Positions 61,014 to 64,000 of a stretch of DNA of 64,000 nt are shown here, piece by piece. The number at the start of each line of letters is the position of its first letter. The stretch's first letter is position 1. The position numbers and the translations under genes were made by a program. The DNA is from Actinokineospora pegani (lineage in GTDB: Bacteria > Actinomycetota > Actinomycetes > Mycobacteriales > Pseudonocardiaceae), in NCBI RefSeq assembly GCF_009745975.1, contig NZ_WHOL01000117.1:1-64000 (forward strand). Direction: 5' to 3'. The notes beneath the pieces are model-generated. The model was not told the DNA's origin. It did no database searches and saw nothing but the letters and a program-made list of their open reading frames with translations.

Positions 61014-61036
61014 AACGCCCGCAAATCCCCCGTTCT

Positions 61037-61735
61037 TTACATCCAGCGGTCCACAAGAGACGGAATCTCCGACAGGGACTGGATCACCGCGTCCGGGTCC
61101 ACGGCCACCGGACTCTGCTGCGCCGCCGGGATCTGGCTGTGCGGCACCCACACGGCCTTCATCCCCACCGCCTTCGCCCCGCTGATGTCGTCATACGGCC
61201 GATCCCCCACGTACACGCACTCGGCGGGGTTCTCCTCCCCCACAGCCGCCATCGCCGCGAGGAAAGCCTCCCGGTGCGGCTTGGTGTAGTCCAGATCGCT
61301 GCTCCACACCGCCCCGTGGAACAGGTCCCAGACACCGTCCCGCGCCAACACAGCCTCGTGCCACGTCGCGGGCCAGAACGTGGAGGAGAGCACGCCGGTG
61401 CGCAAACCGCGCTCGTGCAACGCCTCCAGCATCGGCTTGACCTCGGGGGAGGTGGGCGTGGCGTGGTCCCAGTACTCGCGGAACCCCTCCATGGCGGCGG
61501 GGTCCGCCGGGCCGCCCGCACGGTCGAGGACGTCGGTGAGGGTGAAGGAGCGGTGTTCGACGCGGACCCGCAGCCAGCAGTCGTCCTCGGCGGCCAGGGC
61601 GGCGGCGGCCAGGGCGGCCGCGCGCTCGGGGTTGTCGGGGAACACCACGTCGGCGTAGGCGCGCCAGGCGGCCAGGTGGTCCATGGTCATCCACGGGGTG
61701 AGGGTGCCGCCCCAGTCGAAGATCACCGCTCGCAT
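61037..61735 (-). CDS. HAD-family hydrolase
   Basis: A 232-residue phosphatase-like enzyme. Motif I is FDWGGT (the first Asp of the usual DxD is kept, the second position is Gly as in the DxGGT subgroup). Motif II is LSSTFWP, motif III lysine in YTKPHREAF and motif IV VGDRPYDDISGAKAVGM. Likely dephosphorylates a small metabolite. It lies nine bases after tsaE, so it is probably the last gene of the alr-hydrolase-tsaE operon. Confidence 0.9.
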   Translation of the reverse strand: MRAVIFDWGGTLTPWMTMDHLAAWRAYADVVFPDNPERAAALAAAALAAEDDCWLRVRVEHRSFTLTDVLDRAGGPADPAAMEGFREYWDHATPTSPEVKPMLEALHERGLRTGVLSSTFWPATWHEAVLARDGVWDLFHGAVWSSDLDYTKPHREAFLAAMAAVGEENPAECVYVGDRPYDDISGAKAVGMKAVWVPHSQIPAAQQSPVAVDPDAVIQSLSEIPSLVDRWM

Positions 61736-61744
61736 GTGGCGAGC

Positions 61745-62203
61745 CTAGGACACCGGGACAGCGCGGTCGACCCAGTTGCCGTGCGGGTGGAGCGCGGCGG
61801 TCCGGGTGTCGTCGGGGTGGCGGGTGAGGCGGACCAGGAGGTAGTCGTCGCTGAGGCGGTCGGCGGTGCCCTCGCCCCATTCGACGACGACGGCCGAGGT
61901 CTCCAGCTCGCTGTCCAGGTCCAGGTCGTCTAGTTCGGCGAGGTCGCCGCCGAGGCGGTAGGCGTCGACGTGCACGAGGGGGACGCCGCGCTCGCCCGCG
62001 GGGTGTTGGCGGGCGATGACGAAGGTCGGGCTGCTCACGCGTCCGCGCACGCCGAGGCCGGCGGCGATGCCCCGGGTCAGCGCGGTCTTGCCCGCGCCCA
62101 GCGGTCCGGACAGCAGCACCAGGTCGCCCGCGCGCAGCACCGCGCCGAGGGACCGGCCGAACGCCTCGGTGTCCTGCGTGGTCGGGAGGACCAGCTCAGC
62201 CAC
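61745..62203 (-). CDS. tsaE: tRNA t6A biosynthesis ATPase TsaE
   Basis: A 152-residue P-loop ATPase that drives turnover of the TsaB-TsaD complex. Walker A is SGPLGAGKTALTRG (about 32-45); SSPTFVIARQ and HVDAYRL and VVVEWGEG are the remaining family motifs. The GTG start overlaps the stop of the hydrolase gene by eight bases. Operon order alr, hydrolase, tsaE, HAD. Confidence 0.95.
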   Translation of the reverse strand: MAELVLPTTQDTEAFGRSLGAVLRAGDLVLLSGPLGAGKTALTRGIAAGLGVRGRVSSPTFVIARQHPAGERGVPLVHVDAYRLGGDLAELDDLDLDSELETSAVVVEWGEGTADRLSDDYLLVRLTRHPDDTRTAALHPHGNWVDRAVPVS

Positions 62204-63278
62204 GCTCCCACCTCCTCGTGCGCCCGGCCGCCCCGGCGCAGTCGCGGACCAGCTCCGCGACGGCCCCGGTGACCAGGTCGGGTTGTTCCAGCATGACCAT
62301 GTGCCCGGCCCCGCGCGCCCGGACCAGCACCGCGTCCGGTAGCTCCAGGGCGATCCGCTCGGCGTGCGCGAACGGGGTGAGCCGGTCCTCGTCGCCGCTG
62401 AGCACCAGGACCCGGCAGTGCTTGAGGCCCGCGAGGGCGGCGTAGCGGTTGTGGCTGCCCAGGGTGTCGATGAAGTCGGCCAGCACCCGGACCGGGGTGA
62501 CGTCGAGCATGGACACCAGGAAGTCGACGACCTGCGGGCTGACGTCGCGGCTGCCGAAGCCCAGGGTGCGCACGGCCCGCCTGGTCACGTGCCCGCCCGC
62601 GGCCCGGACCAGCTCGACCAGGCCGGGCTGCCAGTCGGCGACCCCGCCGAGCACCCTGGCCGTCGGGTTGTACTTCGACAGCAGCGGCCGGGGCAGGCCG
62701 GACTTGCCGATCTCGCCCGCCGAGGTGCCGATGAGCGCGACGCCGCGCACCCGGTCGGCGAACAGGTCCGGCTCCCGCTCGGCCAGCGCCATGATCGTCA
62801 TGCCGCCCATCGAGTGCCCGACCAGCACGACCGGCCCCTCCGGCACGACCGCGCGCAGCACCTCCGACAGGTCGGCGGCGAGCTGCTCGATGGTGCTCGA
62901 CCTGGTGCTCGACCGGCCGGACCGGCCGTGGCTGCGCTGGTCGTAGAGCACCTGGCGCACCCGGGGACCGGTGAGCGCGGCCAGGTCGCGGCGCTGGAAG
63001 TGCCAGCAGGCGCGGCTGAGCGCGAACCCGTGCACGAGCACGACCGTCAGCGCGGGCTCGCCGCCGTCCTCCGGGTCGACCTCCTCAACGGAGATGGCCA
63101 CCCCGTCGTCGGCGCAGACGCTGCTCTCCCGCGACGGCGGCAGCGCGCCGAACGCCTCCTCGGCGAACCGCTCGTCGGCGCCGGGCCGCCCGCGCGCGGC
63201 CCGCACGGCCAGCACCCCACCGGCGACGACCACGCCGACACCCGCGCCGATCAGCCCGGCCCAGCCCGCCCGGTTCAC
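62196..63278 (-). CDS. Alpha/beta hydrolase with N-terminal membrane anchor
   Basis: A 360-residue hydrolase. A hydrophobic N-terminal segment (about 5-27) anchors it or acts as a signal. The fold has VVLVHGFALSRACWH (oxyanion region), the nucleophile S156 in VGHSMGGMTI, an acid among D296/D298 (SGDEDRL) and H326 (GAGHMVM). Substrate unknown. It is commonly found between alr and tsaE in actinomycetes. Both ends overlap neighbours (four bases with alr, eight with tsaE). Confidence 0.92.
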   Translation of the reverse strand: MNRAGWAGLIGAGVGVVVAGGVLAVRAARGRPGADERFAEEAFGALPPSRESSVCADDGVAISVEEVDPEDGGEPALTVVLVHGFALSRACWHFQRRDLAALTGPRVRQVLYDQRSHGRSGRSSTRSSTIEQLAADLSEVLRAVVPEGPVVLVGHSMGGMTIMALAEREPDLFADRVRGVALIGTSAGEIGKSGLPRPLLSKYNPTARVLGGVADWQPGLVELVRAAGGHVTRRAVRTLGFGSRDVSPQVVDFLVSMLDVTPVRVLADFIDTLGSHNRYAALAGLKHCRVLVLSGDEDRLTPFAHAERIALELPDAVLVRARGAGHMVMLEQPDLVTGAVAELVRDCAGAAGRTRRWERG

Positions 63279-64000
63279 CCGGCGTACCGGCGCCGGACGC
63301 GCGGGCGGCGCATCCCGGTGACGATCTCGTAGTCGATGGTGCCGATGGTGTCGGCCCACTCGGTCGCGGTGGGCCCGCCCGGCCCGAACAGCACGACCTC
63401 CGCGCCCAGCGGCACGTCGTCGCCGAGGGTGTCGACGACGAGCTGGTCCATGCAGACCCGCCCGCGCACCGGGTAGCGCTTCCCGCCGATGCCGACCGCC
63501 ATCCGCCCGGACAGCAGCCGGGGCACCCCGTCGGCGTACCCGACCGGCACCAGCGCCAGGCCCGTGTCTCCCTCGGCGGTCCAGGTGTGCCCGTAGGACA
63601 CCGACTCGCCCGCCCGGATGTCCTTGCGCAGCACGACGCTGGACCGGAACGACATCACCGGCCGCAGGTCCTCGGCCTGCTGCGGCACGGGGTTGAGCCC
63701 GTACATGGCGATGCCGACGCGGACCAGGTCGAAGTGCAGGTCCGGCCGGGTGAGCGTGGCCGCGGAGTTGGCCAGGTGCCTGCGCGGGCTCAGCCCGGCG
63801 GCCAGGCACAGCAGGTGGGCCTCGGCGAACCGCTTGGCCTGCTCGTCGACCGAGGGGTGGCCGGGCTCGTCCGCGCGGGCCAGGTGCGACCAGATCGCGT
63901 GCACCTCGTTGCCGGAGGCGATCGCCGCCGAGACCAGCTCGGCCCAGCGGTCCGGCGGGCAGCCGTTGCGGTTGAGCCCGGTGTCGACCTTGAGGTGCAG
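63275..64000 (-). CDS. alr: Alanine racemase, partial (5' end beyond window)
   Basis: The C-terminal 241 residues of a PLP enzyme making D-alanine for peptidoglycan. HLKVDTGLNRNGCPPDRW is the barrel part reaching the window edge. The catalytic tyrosine is in SVSYGHTWTAEGDTGLALVP, and GRVCMDQLVVDTLG belongs to the C-terminal domain. The N-terminal part with the PLP lysine lies to the right of the window. The stop overlaps the hydrolase gene (GTGA). Confidence 0.95.
   Translation of the reverse strand: MHLKVDTGLNRNGCPPDRWAELVSAAIASGNEVHAIWSHLARADEPGHPSVDEQAKRFAEAHLLCLAAGLSPRRHLANSAATLTRPDLHFDLVRVGIAMYGLNPVPQQAEDLRPVMSFRSSVVLRKDIRAGESVSYGHTWTAEGDTGLALVPVGYADGVPRLLSGRMAVGIGGKRYPVRGRVCMDQLVVDTLGDDVPLGAEVVLFGPGGPTATEWADTIGTIDYEIVTGMRRPRVRRRYAG

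Overview
The window is high-GC actinomycete DNA, most likely from a mycelial member of the Pseudonocardiales (Saccharothrix, Actinosynnema, Actinokineospora or Lentzea type). The evidence is gene content and order, not a database search. The chromosome-core genes follow two blocks known from Mycobacterium tuberculosis. One is the Rv0948c-Rv0957 block: chorismate mutase, uvrD1/pcrA, M23 peptidase, sucC, sucD, Rv0954-like, perM, purN, purH. The other is the Rv3409c-Rv3423c block: choD-like, guaB3, guaB2, Rv3412-like, rsdA, sigD, whiB, groEL1, groES, tsaD, rimI, tsaB, tsaE, alr. Sporulation-type regulators (a BldM-like regulator and a WhiB protein) sit between sigD and groEL.

Layout. 1-1.0 kb: a complete IS982-family insertion sequence whose right terminal repeat supplies the stop codon of a serine beta-lactamase-like gene. 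2.2-5.7 kb: an M23 cell-wall peptidase, a polytopic membrane protein and a tiny degenerate B12-domain protein. 5.8-12.5 kb: succinyl-CoA synthetase (sucCD), a DUF5336 protein, PerM, and the last purine steps (purN, purH). 12.6-15.6 kb: pcrA/uvrD1 divergent from chorismate mutase. 15.7-21.6 kb: a signalling cluster of two Ser/Thr protein kinases and two single-pass membrane proteins; three of these four share the same type of extracytoplasmic C-terminal domain. 21.6-27.0 kb: a LysR/EamA divergon and a PspC-containing two-component system divergent from two more membrane proteins. 27.1-28.9 kb: guaA preceded by a ykkC-family riboswitch aptamer. 29.1-32.0 kb: an aldehyde dehydrogenase and a secreted FAD oxidase.

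32.1-36.7 kb is an accessory region. A three-gene unit resembling a type VII secretion cargo operon (YbaB-like, EspC-like, WXG-like) is divergent from a tandemly duplicated and partly decayed family of membrane proteins. 36.7-47.5 kb returns to the core: pRiA4b-like protein, cholesterol-oxidase-like GMC enzyme, GNAT, guaB3, guaB2, DUF5319, rsdA-sigD, the BldM-like regulator, and a MerR/B12-like regulator coupled to a helical-repeat protein. 47.7-50.3 kb: whiB and groES-groEL under a CIRCE operator. 50.3-55.5 kb: GNAT, patatin-like lipase, Tat-exported PhoD flanked by inverted copies of a palindromic repeat, a secreted amidase and a tRNA-Arg gene. 55.6-64 kb: the t6A genes tsaD-rimI-tsaB and alr-hydrolase-tsaE-HAD, split by an opposite-strand matB/carboxyltransferase pair. 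alr runs off the right edge.

Common threads are purine and GTP synthesis (purN, purH, guaA, guaB2, guaB3), cell-wall turnover and developmental regulation. The items most worth follow-up are the guaA leader riboswitch, the duplicated accessory island, the kinase cluster with shared sensor domains, and three large structured intergenic repeats.
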